Shown here in pieces: positions 16,081 through 24,135 of a stretch of DNA of 64,000 bases. The notes under the pieces are model-generated. The model worked only from the letters and a program-made list of their open reading frames with translations, was not told the DNA's origin and ran no database searches. The stretch's first letter is position 1; each line of letters begins with the position of its first letter. The translations under genes were made by a program, and so were the position numbers. Source of the stretch: Flavobacteriaceae bacterium UBA3339. Lineage in GTDB: Bacteria; Bacteroidota; Bacteroidia; Flavobacteriales; Flavobacteriaceae. Where the stretch lies: contig DERN01000016.1 in assembly GCA_002360925.1 (NCBI GenBank), positions 87,982-151,981 on the forward strand, in the 5' to 3' direction.

Positions 16081-17603
16081 TTTTTATAAATCATTTTTAA
16101 AATGGTTCTTCTTTGATCTTTGGCTACTAAAAAACTAAATACAAAGATTAGTAATAATATTGTATAAACTAACAAAAACATTATCAACCAAATTATATTA
16201 ATATCATTAAGAACAAAAACATTAAATACATATGATAATAAACTAATCACAATTAAAGTAAATAAAATTTTAAAAAAATTTACCATTACTACTTTCGCAA
16301 CATTTTTATAGTTTAATGTAAAATAATAGCCATTTAGAAAATAGCATTGTACAGTACCAAACAAGAGACAAAACAATAAAATTGTTTTAACACTTAATTT
16401 TGGATAAAATTTAATACTTATAAGAATGAGTGTTATATTTATAAATCCTAAAATCATAGTAAAAATCGCTGGTTTTTTTACAAAATTATCTGCTCGGTTT
16501 GCACTCACAAAAAAACCTGATGAAAGATAAAAAGGTATAATAGAAAACTTTATTGCTAGCCATATATTACTCTCTTTTATCGCTTGATTTCTAAACCATA
16601 TTTCAATAAACTTATCAGAAAAACCTATTAACACTCCTATTAATACAGCAAAAAGTAATCCTATATTTAAGGAATTATTTAAAGTTATTTCTTTAACTTT
16701 TTCATAATCACGTTTAGAGTAAGCTATTAATATTATAGGCACAATAATGTTGATTAAAGTAAAACCAACAATATTTATATAACCTCCTAACTCTCCTAAA
16801 GCTCCTATAATTCCACTTTCTGTTGTTGTCCATAATCTATTTATAACAAAAGAATCTAACCTAAATAATCCAACATCTCCTATATTTTGAATAATTACCC
16901 AAAAAGACATCAACATAATTGAATAAAGTGTTCCTCTATTTATATAACTAATTCTTAATTGTACTTTCTGGTTAGAAAAAAGAAAAAAGAAGTATATACT
17001 AAAAATTAAAACAAATACCTCTCCTACCAAATTTGCCAATCCAACAAATAAAATATCTTTCTTAAAATAAAATAACAAAATTACAATCAATGGTTTCAAC
17101 AAACCCCTTATAACTTTTATTATACTCATCAAATCTACTCTATTGTAGGCTAACAAAATAATATTAAAAAAAGAAGATGCTAATGAAATAAAAAAACTTA
17201 TAAGTGTAAATATGAACAAATATTTAGCAGAATTAAAATATAATTTGGGTATATTAAAAATGTCTTCCAATTTATTAATGAAAAACACACTAGGAATAAT
17301 ACTAAAAAAAATTAATAAAATTACAACAAAAAAAGAGGTACTTAAATAAGACGAAGCTTCTTCCCACTTTTCCGTTTGCACAGATATAATGTAAAACCTT
17401 GTAAATGAAGCAGTCAAAGAATCTGTTAAAACACCGATATATTGATTAACCAATAATGCTAATGGAATAATTCCATAAGCAGCTATACCTAGTTCGTTTA
17501 CTAAATATGGGGTGTACAATAATGCCACCGCCATATTAATAATTAAACTTAAGATACTAAAAGAAAAATTTAATTTTATCTGTTTATTATCTATATGAGA
17601 CAT
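16077..17603 (-). CDS. Polysaccharide flippase (Wzx/MATE-like)
   Basis: Moves the lipid-linked repeat unit across the inner membrane. The 508-residue protein has about 14 hydrophobic segments spread over its whole length. The start (NKQIKLNFSFSILSLIINMA) and the early NELGIAAYGIIPLALLVNQY segment are typical of the Wzx family. It lies between the chain-length protein and the glycosyltransferase genes, the normal order in Wzx/Wzy loci. The local base composition is very AT-rich compared with purD or uxs, as is common for exchanged polysaccharide genes. Confidence 0.88.
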   Translation of the reverse strand: MSHIDNKQIKLNFSFSILSLIINMAVALLYTPYLVNELGIAAYGIIPLALLVNQYIGVLTDSLTASFTRFYIISVQTEKWEEASSYLSTSFFVVILLIFFSIIPSVFFINKLEDIFNIPKLYFNSAKYLFIFTLISFFISLASSFFNIILLAYNRVDLMSIIKVIRGLLKPLIVILLFYFKKDILFVGLANLVGEVFVLIFSIYFFFLFSNQKVQLRISYINRGTLYSIMLMSFWVIIQNIGDVGLFRLDSFVINRLWTTTESGIIGALGELGGYINIVGFTLINIIVPIILIAYSKRDYEKVKEITLNNSLNIGLLFAVLIGVLIGFSDKFIEIWFRNQAIKESNIWLAIKFSIIPFYLSSGFFVSANRADNFVKKPAIFTMILGFINITLILISIKFYPKLSVKTILLFCLLFGTVQCYFLNGYYFTLNYKNVAKVVMVNFFKILFTLIVISLLSYVFNVFVLNDINIIWLIMFLLVYTILLLIFVFSFLVAKDQRRTILKMIYKK

Positions 17604-17629
17604 TATTTAAGTATCATTACAGATTAATT

Positions 17630-18550
17630 TTATTTTACTGATTGATATTCTTTTTTAATAGAAATATACCAATTGTAAAACCAAAAAAGAATATAGAAAA
17701 GTAACAATCCTATAAGAGGATACGTAACCATTAACGAGTATTTTCCGTCGCTTAAATTGTAAGCGCTAATAGTTGGATACACCGCTTTACTTTGTTCTGT
17801 TAATTCAACATCGAGTTGGTTTAATTGTTTTAGTAATAAGTTTTTACTTTTTACCAATTCGTCCATTTTATCGAAAGAATTAACTTCGACTTGAGCCGTT
17901 TTTTGAACATCAAATTGATTAAAAATCTTATTAATCCCTTCAATAGATTTTAACAATTCATCTCGCTTAGCCAAGTTATTTTTATACTCAACTTTTTGTC
18001 TGTTGATGTAATATGGGTTTTTGTTAATAGGATCTAAATACGCTTCTATAACCTTTTGTTGCTCGTCTTTTCCTTTCGTATAAATCTTCAATTCATGATA
18101 TCGGTATAATTTTTCTTCTTTCGAACCTTTCTTGTATTTCGTAAGATTCATTCCGGCTTTATTCAAAAACTCAAGCGTTCTTAAGTTCTTTTCATCTTCA
18201 ACTGCCAAATTAAACAAATCGATTCTAGGAGAAACCTCAACTTTTTCAATATTCGCAATCGAAGATTGATTAACCATTTCGTACAACAATTCGGCTGTAT
18301 CAAAATTTGTAGCAACTACCGCAACATGTTTGTAAGTTTGCGGGCGCGAATTTTGCGCGAAATAACCAAGTCCAACGCCTAAAATAATAATGCCGGCAAT
18401 CCAAATGATTTTTTTAATTGAGAACGAAATAAAGCGATAAATACCAAATTGGATATTTTTAAAGAAATCTCCAATCTTTCGAAAAAGATACACTAAGTCA
18501 ATTTCTTGATTTACATTATTTTCAGTGTTTTTATTTTGGTCTGTATTCAT
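17630..18550 (-). CDS. Wzz-type chain-length determinant protein
   Basis: A 306-residue co-polymerase with the classic topology: a membrane helix at about 49-66 (IIWIAGIIILGVGLGYF), a long periplasmic, helix-rich region (about 70-275) and a second helix near the C-terminus (about 277-296). It controls polymer length in Wzx/Wzy-dependent export. The cytoplasmic N-terminus is acidic and has no kinase domain, so this is not a Wzc-type tyrosine kinase. It follows the gene ending at 18557 by only six bases. Confidence 0.8.
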   Translation of the reverse strand: MNTDQNKNTENNVNQEIDLVYLFRKIGDFFKNIQFGIYRFISFSIKKIIWIAGIIILGVGLGYFAQNSRPQTYKHVAVVATNFDTAELLYEMVNQSSIANIEKVEVSPRIDLFNLAVEDEKNLRTLEFLNKAGMNLTKYKKGSKEEKLYRYHELKIYTKGKDEQQKVIEAYLDPINKNPYYINRQKVEYKNNLAKRDELLKSIEGINKIFNQFDVQKTAQVEVNSFDKMDELVKSKNLLLKQLNQLDVELTEQSKAVYPTISAYNLSDGKYSLMVTYPLIGLLLFYILFWFYNWYISIKKEYQSVK

Positions 18551-18556
18551 ACTTTG

Positions 18557-20242
18557 TTAACAATTAAAAATTTGTTCTAATATTTTTATGGTTATTAAAT
18601 ACGTTGGTTTTACGCCTGTTGTTCCCAATCCGCCTGAGGCTAATGTGCTTCCGGTTTCTAACGGATTATCGGATGCGTAATACGCATAACGTACTTTTAC
18701 ATCTGGATTGATACTTTTTCTAATTTTGGAAGCCGATTGAATCGCTTTTTGATAATGTGCGCCTTCCATCTCCAATCCGATTACGCTCCAAGTTGAATCG
18801 AGAAAGAACTTTAATAAATCTTTATTCTGTAACGACGTTCCTAAAACAGTAATCATAGGTCCGCCAAAAACAGGAATATCATTCCCTTCAAATAATTCGA
18901 CTGTTAATTCGTTATCAAACGGGTAATTATCGCCGGTTCCTTCATTAATATGCGCTGTCGGAATCATGATATCGCCTTTATCGCCAACCAAAATTCCTGC
19001 TTTTCCCATAATCGAAACCGATTCTACATTTAAATGCACATCTTTTTTAAACGGTTTCAATAATTCGTCAATTGTTTCGTAAGCTTGTTCACCAAACGCA
19101 TAATCCATTACTATAATAACCGGTTTTTCTTCCGCTTTTTCAGTCAATCGAACCGAACTAAACGACGTGTTCTCAAACTTAATTTTCGCGGTATCAAAAA
19201 TCTGAACGTCGATATTTGTTCCCGATGTATCTGGTAAAAAAAGCATTCCTTCTTTCGAAGCTCTTTCGGCAATTAAAGCACGTAAATGACTATTTCCCGA
19301 TTTGCTTAATTCTTCAAAAACTTCGGTTCTGTTTTTACTTTTTACTTTATTTTTAAGAACATCTTCGGCAAAAATCGAATTCATCACACTGTGCATATTG
19401 GCACTGATAATGTGCAACGGACGATTTAAAAGCTTTAAACGCTGTAATTCTGATTTTATTTTGTTTGCCCAAATTTCACCATAAATATGATGCCCTAAGC
19501 GCTCGCGCAATATCGGGCTAAATGTAATAGTTCTTTTGTTGTTATCCAAAACTTCTTCTAACGCAATTTTGCCAAGCCAATAAATAACGCTTAAAAAACG
19601 ATCTGGATTTTCTTCTGTCGCAAATTGATCATAAATGGAATTGATTTCGGCAAAAGCTCTTCCTAAAATATTTGCTGTGTGTGAAATAGCTACTTCGCGC
19701 TCATTTAAAGTCAGTTTTTTGTTTTTTAAAACGGCTTCTTCCAATTTTAACCAATCGCGCGAAACATTATCGTCATCGTCAATTAAAATGCGATCTTTTA
19801 TTTTGTGCGATTCAATAAAGATAAACGTTAAATGTGTTAGAATATCGTAAATATCCGATCGACCTCGAGTTATTTCAATATTCATTTGTTCATTGTCGAT
19901 TCGGTAACAATTTCTTCTTCGTTTTGGTGGAACAATCGCTTTAAAATGCGATTGAGAATAACCTTCGTCCGAAGTTAAATTGATGAATCTACATTCTTCA
20001 ATTCCAATTGGCAAGCGTTCTATAACGTACAATAATCCGCTTAATTCTACTTTTTCGTCTGCAATAGATCCGTAAATTTCCGGTCGAAGTTCTAATAAAG
20101 CTTCGCGCAACGTTTCGCCCGAAACGCCCATTGGTTTGTAAAATCCGCGGTTAAATAAATGGCGCATCGTAATGTACATGCGTTCTACCGCTGCCGACGA
20201 TTCTTGCGCTCGTGTTCGTGTAATGTATTTTATTGTGTTCAT
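18557..20242 (-). CDS. Uncharacterised Bacteroidota protein with nucleoside-phosphorylase-like C-terminal domain
   Basis: A 561-residue cytoplasmic protein; I believe it belongs to the family labelled DUF6909, known only in Bacteroidota. The N-terminal 370 residues are helical and unfamiliar. The last 170 residues resemble the purine nucleoside phosphorylase/AMP nucleosidase superfamily: V-S-I-M-G-K-A-G-I-L-V-G-D-K-G-D-I-M-I-P, then G-L-E-M-E-G-A with M492-E493 where the superfamily has its ribose-binding Met-Glu, and A-S-D-N (S524-D525) at the place of the catalytic Ser-Asp. The substrate is unknown. It sits between a carboxypeptidase-regulatory-domain gene (9 bases) and the Wzz gene (6 bases). 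Confidence 0.75.
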   Translation of the reverse strand: MNTIKYITRTRAQESSAAVERMYITMRHLFNRGFYKPMGVSGETLREALLELRPEIYGSIADEKVELSGLLYVIERLPIGIEECRFINLTSDEGYSQSHFKAIVPPKRRRNCYRIDNEQMNIEITRGRSDIYDILTHLTFIFIESHKIKDRILIDDDDNVSRDWLKLEEAVLKNKKLTLNEREVAISHTANILGRAFAEINSIYDQFATEENPDRFLSVIYWLGKIALEEVLDNNKRTITFSPILRERLGHHIYGEIWANKIKSELQRLKLLNRPLHIISANMHSVMNSIFAEDVLKNKVKSKNRTEVFEELSKSGNSHLRALIAERASKEGMLFLPDTSGTNIDVQIFDTAKIKFENTSFSSVRLTEKAEEKPVIIVMDYAFGEQAYETIDELLKPFKKDVHLNVESVSIMGKAGILVGDKGDIMIPTAHINEGTGDNYPFDNELTVELFEGNDIPVFGGPMITVLGTSLQNKDLLKFFLDSTWSVIGLEMEGAHYQKAIQSASKIRKSINPDVKVRYAYYASDNPLETGSTLASGGLGTTGVKPTYLITIKILEQIFNC

Positions 20243-20251
20243 ATATTGTTT

Positions 20252-21121
20252 TTAATTTGATAAAATGACTCCGATTGCCGGATCTACAATTTCTTTTGGC
20301 GCATTAGGATTTCGGGATTGGAATTGATCATTCTGAAACCATTCGCCAAACATATATCGATAAGAAGTTGTTTTTTCGACTTTGTTATTCATAACATCGG
20401 GTTGATAACGATAATCTTGAAATAACGAATCGCCTTTTAAAAAGTTATTTGGTCTAAATTGATTGTTTTCGGTTATTAACCATTCAACTGCGACAAATAT
20501 TCCGTCTTTAGGAAGTTTAATATTGTATTTCAACACCTGAATTAAATTTTTCTTGGTTCCGCGTTTTACATATGCAATAATCGGTTTAACCAATAAATCG
20601 TCGCTTGGGCAACCATATTCATCCATTCGCATTAAACGGATTTTGATTGTAGCATTGGCAACTGCGCTTTTGGTATACACAATAACTTTATCTACATACT
20701 GAACGTCTTTTATTTCTTTGGTATTTTCGAAAAACCGACCATACATATACGGAACATTTCCCGGTTGAAAATACATATTTTCGTAATGCGCATTGCCAAT
20801 TGTATGATGCAGATATTTTTCGGGATAAACAATTAATTCAGGTTGAGTAATTTCGTAAGATTCCAACACGATTATTTCTGCTTTTTCGGCTTCTTCTTTC
20901 AACATTTTATATCCCGAAGCATTAAAAACCAATGTATCTTTTGCCAAAGCCGACGGAATCGAAAACATTCCCAACGAATCGGTTGTTGCACCATCGCTTC
21001 CATCTAAAACCCAAATATTTGTGAGCGGAATTGGTTGATGTTCCGTATTTACTACTTTTCCGCTAATTTGTCCTAAAACATTTAAACTTGTGAATAATAA
21101 AAGAAACATCAACTTTTTCAT
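20252..21121 (-). CDS. Exported protein with CarboxypepD-type regulatory domain
   Basis: A 289-residue protein with a signal peptide (MKKLMFLLLFTSLNVLG) followed by a beta-sandwich repeat typical of CarboxypepD_reg domains (Q-I-S-G-K-V-V-N-T-E-H-Q-P-I-P, D-G-A-T-T-D-S-L-G-M-F-S-I-P, D-T-L-V-F-N-A-S-G-Y) at about residues 18-85. The rest (about 95-289) is an unrecognised beta-rich domain. No T9SS sorting domain, TonB plug or barrel is visible, so it is likely periplasmic or surface-bound. It lies three bases after the GH3-like gene. Confidence 0.75.
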   Translation of the reverse strand: MKKLMFLLLFTSLNVLGQISGKVVNTEHQPIPLTNIWVLDGSDGATTDSLGMFSIPSALAKDTLVFNASGYKMLKEEAEKAEIIVLESYEITQPELIVYPEKYLHHTIGNAHYENMYFQPGNVPYMYGRFFENTKEIKDVQYVDKVIVYTKSAVANATIKIRLMRMDEYGCPSDDLLVKPIIAYVKRGTKKNLIQVLKYNIKLPKDGIFVAVEWLITENNQFRPNNFLKGDSLFQDYRYQPDVMNNKVEKTTSYRYMFGEWFQNDQFQSRNPNAPKEIVDPAIGVILSN

Positions 21122-21124
21122 AAT

Positions 21125-22615
21125 CTACAGTATTTTGTGAATAAAATCGGCTATTTTTCGATCGTTCGATAATCGAGGTAATTTGTTTTGTCCACCTAAC
21201 TTTCCTTCCGATTTCATGTATTCATTAAACCCTTCAGCAGGAACTTTTGTAACTACTAAAGTACGTAAAACATTTCCTACAATTAAATCATCGTAATAGA
21301 CATTTTGATTTCTTAACGCTTGATCGATCTTTAATTCAAAATCAATTAAGTTTTCGGGCTCTTTTTCAAACTCAATCAACCATTCATGATACGCTAATCC
21401 TTCGCTTGGCTGAATTTGTGGTGCAACGGTAAATTCGGTCACAACAGCGTCCGATTCTTGTAAAGCTTCTTGCAAAGCTTGCTCTACTTCTTTACCAATA
21501 ACATGCTCACCAAAAGCCGAAATGTAATGTTTAATGCGACCTGTAACAACGATTCGATAAGGTTTTAACGACGTAAACATAACGGTATCGCCAATATTAT
21601 ATGCCCATAAACCAGCATTTGTGCTAATAATAATTACATAATTAACGTTTAATTCTACCTCGCCTATTGTGTAACGTTTCGGATTTTCTGTATAAAATTC
21701 ATCAGCTTTTATAAACTCGTAAAAAATACCTGCGTTTAAAAGCAACAACATTCCTTTTTCTTTTTGCGAATCCTGAAAAGCAAAGAAACCTTCGGAAGCG
21801 GGATACAATTCAATACTATCTACTTTTCTGCCAATCATTTGCTCGAATTTCTTTCGATAAGGCTCATAATTGACTCCGCCGTAAATAAACAGATTGAAGT
21901 TTTTAAATAAATCGCCCACCTTTTTATCCGAAACTTGTATCAACTTTTCGAAATACATTTGTACCCAAGACGGAATTCCGGAAATAACCGACATATTTTC
22001 GTCTTTCGTTTCTTTTACAATAGCGTCTACTTTAGTTTCCCAATCATCGATACAATTAGTTTCCCAGCTTGGCAAACGGTTTTTTTGTAAATATTTTGGA
22101 ACATAATGTGCAGCAATTCCCGATAAACGCCCAACTTTTATTCCATTTTTCTCTTCCATTTCCGGACTTCCTTGTAAAAAGATCATCTTCCCGTCAACAA
22201 AATCGGCATTTGCTTTTTCCTGAATGTAAAATAAAATCGCATTTCGAGCGCCTTCTACATGATATGGCATCGATTCTTTTGTAATAGGAATATATTTTAC
22301 TCCGGAAGTTGTGCCCGAGGTTTTTGCAAAATACAAGGGTTTCCCTTTCCACAAAACAGCCGATTTCCCTTCAACAACCTCATCAATATAAGTTCGTAAT
22401 CCTTCGTAATCCCGAACCGGAACTTGTTTAACAAAATCGGCATGAGATTTAATTCCGAAAAACAAATGATCTTTCCCAAATTGTGTTGCTTTGGCTTGAA
22501 GAATCAAATTTTGAAATAAACGCTCTTGTGTTTCAACAGGTTTTATGATCCATTTTTGTTGCTGCATAACAACAATATTGGCGAATATCTTAGCAAAGAA
22601 GGATTTTAACGACAT
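21125..22615 (-). CDS. GH3-family acyl-adenylating enzyme
   Basis: A 496-residue member of the GH3 family, firefly-luciferase-like enzymes that activate a carboxylate with ATP and, in plants, conjugate it to an amino acid. ATP-binding motifs are visible: the Ser/Thr-rich loop FAKTSGTTSGVKYIPIT (about 104-120), LYPASEGFFAFQ (about 270-281) and YNIGDTVMF (about 341-349). Bacterial substrates are not established. It heads a minus-strand run with the two downstream genes and is divergent from the tatA pair. Confidence 0.88.
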   Translation of the reverse strand: MSLKSFFAKIFANIVVMQQQKWIIKPVETQERLFQNLILQAKATQFGKDHLFFGIKSHADFVKQVPVRDYEGLRTYIDEVVEGKSAVLWKGKPLYFAKTSGTTSGVKYIPITKESMPYHVEGARNAILFYIQEKANADFVDGKMIFLQGSPEMEEKNGIKVGRLSGIAAHYVPKYLQKNRLPSWETNCIDDWETKVDAIVKETKDENMSVISGIPSWVQMYFEKLIQVSDKKVGDLFKNFNLFIYGGVNYEPYRKKFEQMIGRKVDSIELYPASEGFFAFQDSQKEKGMLLLLNAGIFYEFIKADEFYTENPKRYTIGEVELNVNYVIIISTNAGLWAYNIGDTVMFTSLKPYRIVVTGRIKHYISAFGEHVIGKEVEQALQEALQESDAVVTEFTVAPQIQPSEGLAYHEWLIEFEKEPENLIDFELKIDQALRNQNVYYDDLIVGNVLRTLVVTKVPAEGFNEYMKSEGKLGGQNKLPRLSNDRKIADFIHKIL

Positions 22616-22755
22616 AATTCTATTTAAGTTACTACAAAATTCGGATAAGTTAATTTAAAAAAAAATTATTGTCTCACAAACTTGATATTTTACTTCATTC
22701 TTCCTTCAATGTTAAAAATTACACAATAAAAAAATAACTTCACTCTAAAATGTTA

Positions 22756-22763
22756 TATCTTTG
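22756..22763 (+). promoter_or_regulatory. Bacteroidota -7 promoter element (TATCTTTG) for the tatA pair
   Basis: Matches TAnnTTTG and lies 30 bases before the first tatA ATG. Confidence 0.6.
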
Positions 22764-22792
22764 CCTATTATCAAATTACAAATAGTATTCAA

Positions 22793-22963
22793 ATGAATTC
22801 TTTAGCTGTTTTTTTAGGACCAATTGGTGTTTGGCAAATTGTAGTAATACTTGCTTTAATATTATTGCTTTTTGGAGGAAGAAAAATTCCTGAATTAATG
22901 AAAGGTTTAGGTTCTGGTCTTAAAGAATTCAAAGACGCTACTAAGGATGATGAGAAAAAATAA
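22793..22963 (+). CDS. tatA: Twin-arginine translocase subunit TatA (short copy)
   Basis: A 56-residue TatA protein. One membrane helix (residues 13-27, VWQIVVILALILLLF) is followed by the family motif F-G-G-R-K-I-P-E-L and an amphipathic helix (MKGLGSGLKEFKDATKDD), after which the protein simply ends. TatA forms the pore through which folded proteins cross the inner membrane with TatC. The start follows a good promoter box. The second tatA gene begins 25 bases after its stop, so both are in one transcript; no tatC is in the window. Confidence 0.9.
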   Translation: MNSLAVFLGPIGVWQIVVILALILLLFGGRKIPELMKGLGSGLKEFKDATKDDEKK

Positions 22964-22988
22964 TTCACAAACAAAACAAAAATAAAAA

Positions 22989-23180
22989 ATGGGAAGATTA
23001 GGTCCAGGAGAAATAATATTAATCATTGTAGGATTATTGATATTGTTTGGCGGAAAAAAAATTCCGGAATTAATGAGAGGATTAGGTTCTGGTATTAAAG
23101 AATTTAAAGATGCTACCAAAGACAATGGCGGAGCAACTACAAATCCGAACAAAGACAATTCCGATTCGAAATCAGAATAA
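22989..23180 (+). CDS. tatA: Twin-arginine translocase subunit TatA (second copy)
   Basis: A 63-residue TatA paralogue: membrane helix IILIIVGLLILFGG, then K-K-I-P-E-L-M-R-G-L-G-S-G-I-K-E-F-K-D-A-T-K, nearly the same as the copy before it, and a polar Asn/Ser/Lys tail. The hydrophobic helix here starts after GPGEI, which carries the polar Glu typical of TatA near the membrane entry; the first copy lacks it and has Gln. The two may therefore behave differently in the pore. A hairpin terminator follows at once. Confidence 0.93.
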   Translation: MGRLGPGEIILIIVGLLILFGGKKIPELMRGLGSGIKEFKDATKDNGGATTNPNKDNSDSKSE

Positions 23181-23207
23181 AAAGATGCATTAAATGCATC
23201 TTTTTTT
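23181..23207 (+). terminator. Rho-independent terminator of the tatA pair
   Basis: Stem GATGCAT/ATGCATC with a TAA loop and a run of seven T. Confidence 0.85.
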
Positions 23208-23244
23208 ATATCTTAAATTGTGAAAAAAGATCTGAAAAGGACTA

Positions 23245-23409
23245 AATAAAAATACCCGTTTGAAAAGAATCAAACGGGCATCCCCTTATAAAACATAATA
23301 AAAACACTACTTTCCTTTTCATAGCTACTTTTTTAAAGTAGACCTTTTCCCTAACAATTTTTTTAATCTAAGAGTTTTTAATTCTTAGAAGCTTTCTTTT
23401 TCGTATAGA
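23245..23409 (-). ncRNA. Candidate small RNA (promoter, three hairpins, terminator; no convincing ORF)
   Basis: On the minus strand a TATATTTG promoter box (23416-23423) is followed by about 165 bases with three stems: TCTAAGA/TCTTAGA, CTACTTT/AAGTAG, and an 8-bp terminator stem CCCGTTTG/CAAACGGG (23255-23278) followed by a U-rich tail. A 26-codon ORF inside (23242-23322) runs through the terminator, which argues against translation. The identity and target are unknown. It lies in a 430-base gap between the tatA pair and the small exported protein gene. Confidence 0.45.
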
Positions 23410-23415
23410 TATATG

Positions 23416-23423
23416 CAAATATA
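23416..23423 (-). promoter_or_regulatory. Bacteroidota -7 promoter element before the candidate small RNA
   Basis: The minus strand reads TATATTTG, a full TAnnTTTG match. No annotated protein gene starts within reach, which is the reason for proposing a small RNA. Confidence 0.5.
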
Positions 23424-23542
23424 AAACCAATTTTGACTCTGTTATCAAAATCATATGTTTTTTTACAAAAAAACATCATTTTACTCATTTTTAAACCAAT
23501 AAAATTACTTTTGAATAATTCTAATCCTAAAAACCAATAAAA

Positions 23543-23566
23543 AAACCGTGGCTTTAATCACGGTTT
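23543..23566 (-). terminator. Rho-independent terminator after the small exported protein gene
   Basis: Stem AAACCGTG/CACGGTTT with an 8-base loop; on the minus strand it is followed by a T run. It lies about 50 bases after the stop at 23614. Confidence 0.75.
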
Positions 23567-23613
23567 GGGTATAATTTCCTCTATTTAGTTCTACGAGAAC
23601 TCAAATTTTGACT

Positions 23614-23901
23614 TTATCTAGTAGGCGATTTTTTTAACTCTTCGTTCTTTTTCGCATCATTTGCATTTTGAGTAGTTTCTTTTTGAGGTGCTCTTTCTAC
23701 TTTTGTCTCTTTTATTTTAGTTTCCTCTATTTGTTTTGTAACGGTTTCTTGAGGGGTCTTTTGTGAAGATTGAATTTCCGGTGCCTTTTTTACTTCTTTA
23801 GGAGCTTCTGTAGCTTGAGTATTTTGATCTTTTTTTGGAACTTCTTGTGCATTACTTAAAAATCCTACAAGTAAAAACGCACTTAAAATTAATTTTTTCA
23901 T
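23614..23901 (-). CDS. Small exported Lys/Glu/Thr/Gln-rich protein
   Basis: A 95-residue protein with a signal peptide (MKKLILSAFLLVGFLSNAQ, predicted cleavage after NAQ) and a low-complexity mature part rich in K, E, T, Q and P. It shows loose internal repetition of KxxQ/TQ and K-E-T/K-E-V units. The mature chain is probably disordered in the periplasm. I recognise no family. It stands alone between terminators, so it is probably a single-gene transcript. Confidence 0.7.
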   Translation of the reverse strand: MKKLILSAFLLVGFLSNAQEVPKKDQNTQATEAPKEVKKAPEIQSSQKTPQETVTKQIEETKIKETKVERAPQKETTQNANDAKKNEELKKSPTR

Positions 23902-24095
23902 TATTTATAATTTTTAAATTGTTGTTACTTAAAATGTTGCAAAGCTTGTGCGTTAAAACAAATTCATTAGATTTTTTAACATTTCGAAACGCTATCTTTT
24001 CATAGAAGACAACCGTTTAAACAAAAAGTTAAATTATTTATTAACAAATAGTTACAAACAAAAACCAATACTCAACTTGGGGATTTCATCAAAAA

Positions 24096-24127
24096 AAATG
24101 TAGAAACTATCTCTAATTTCTACATTT
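24096..24127. terminator. Rho-independent terminator after tex
   Basis: Stem AAATGTAGAAA/TTTCTACATTT with a 10-base loop just after the tex stop; A and T runs on both sides let it act in either direction. Confidence 0.8.
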
Positions 24128-24135
24128 TTCAAGCT

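Noticed and set aside
23242..23322. A 26-codon frame starting MKRKVVFLLCFI within the candidate small RNA
   Set aside because: It resembles a signal peptide start, but its last codons run through the terminator stem and tail, so it is unlikely to be translated.
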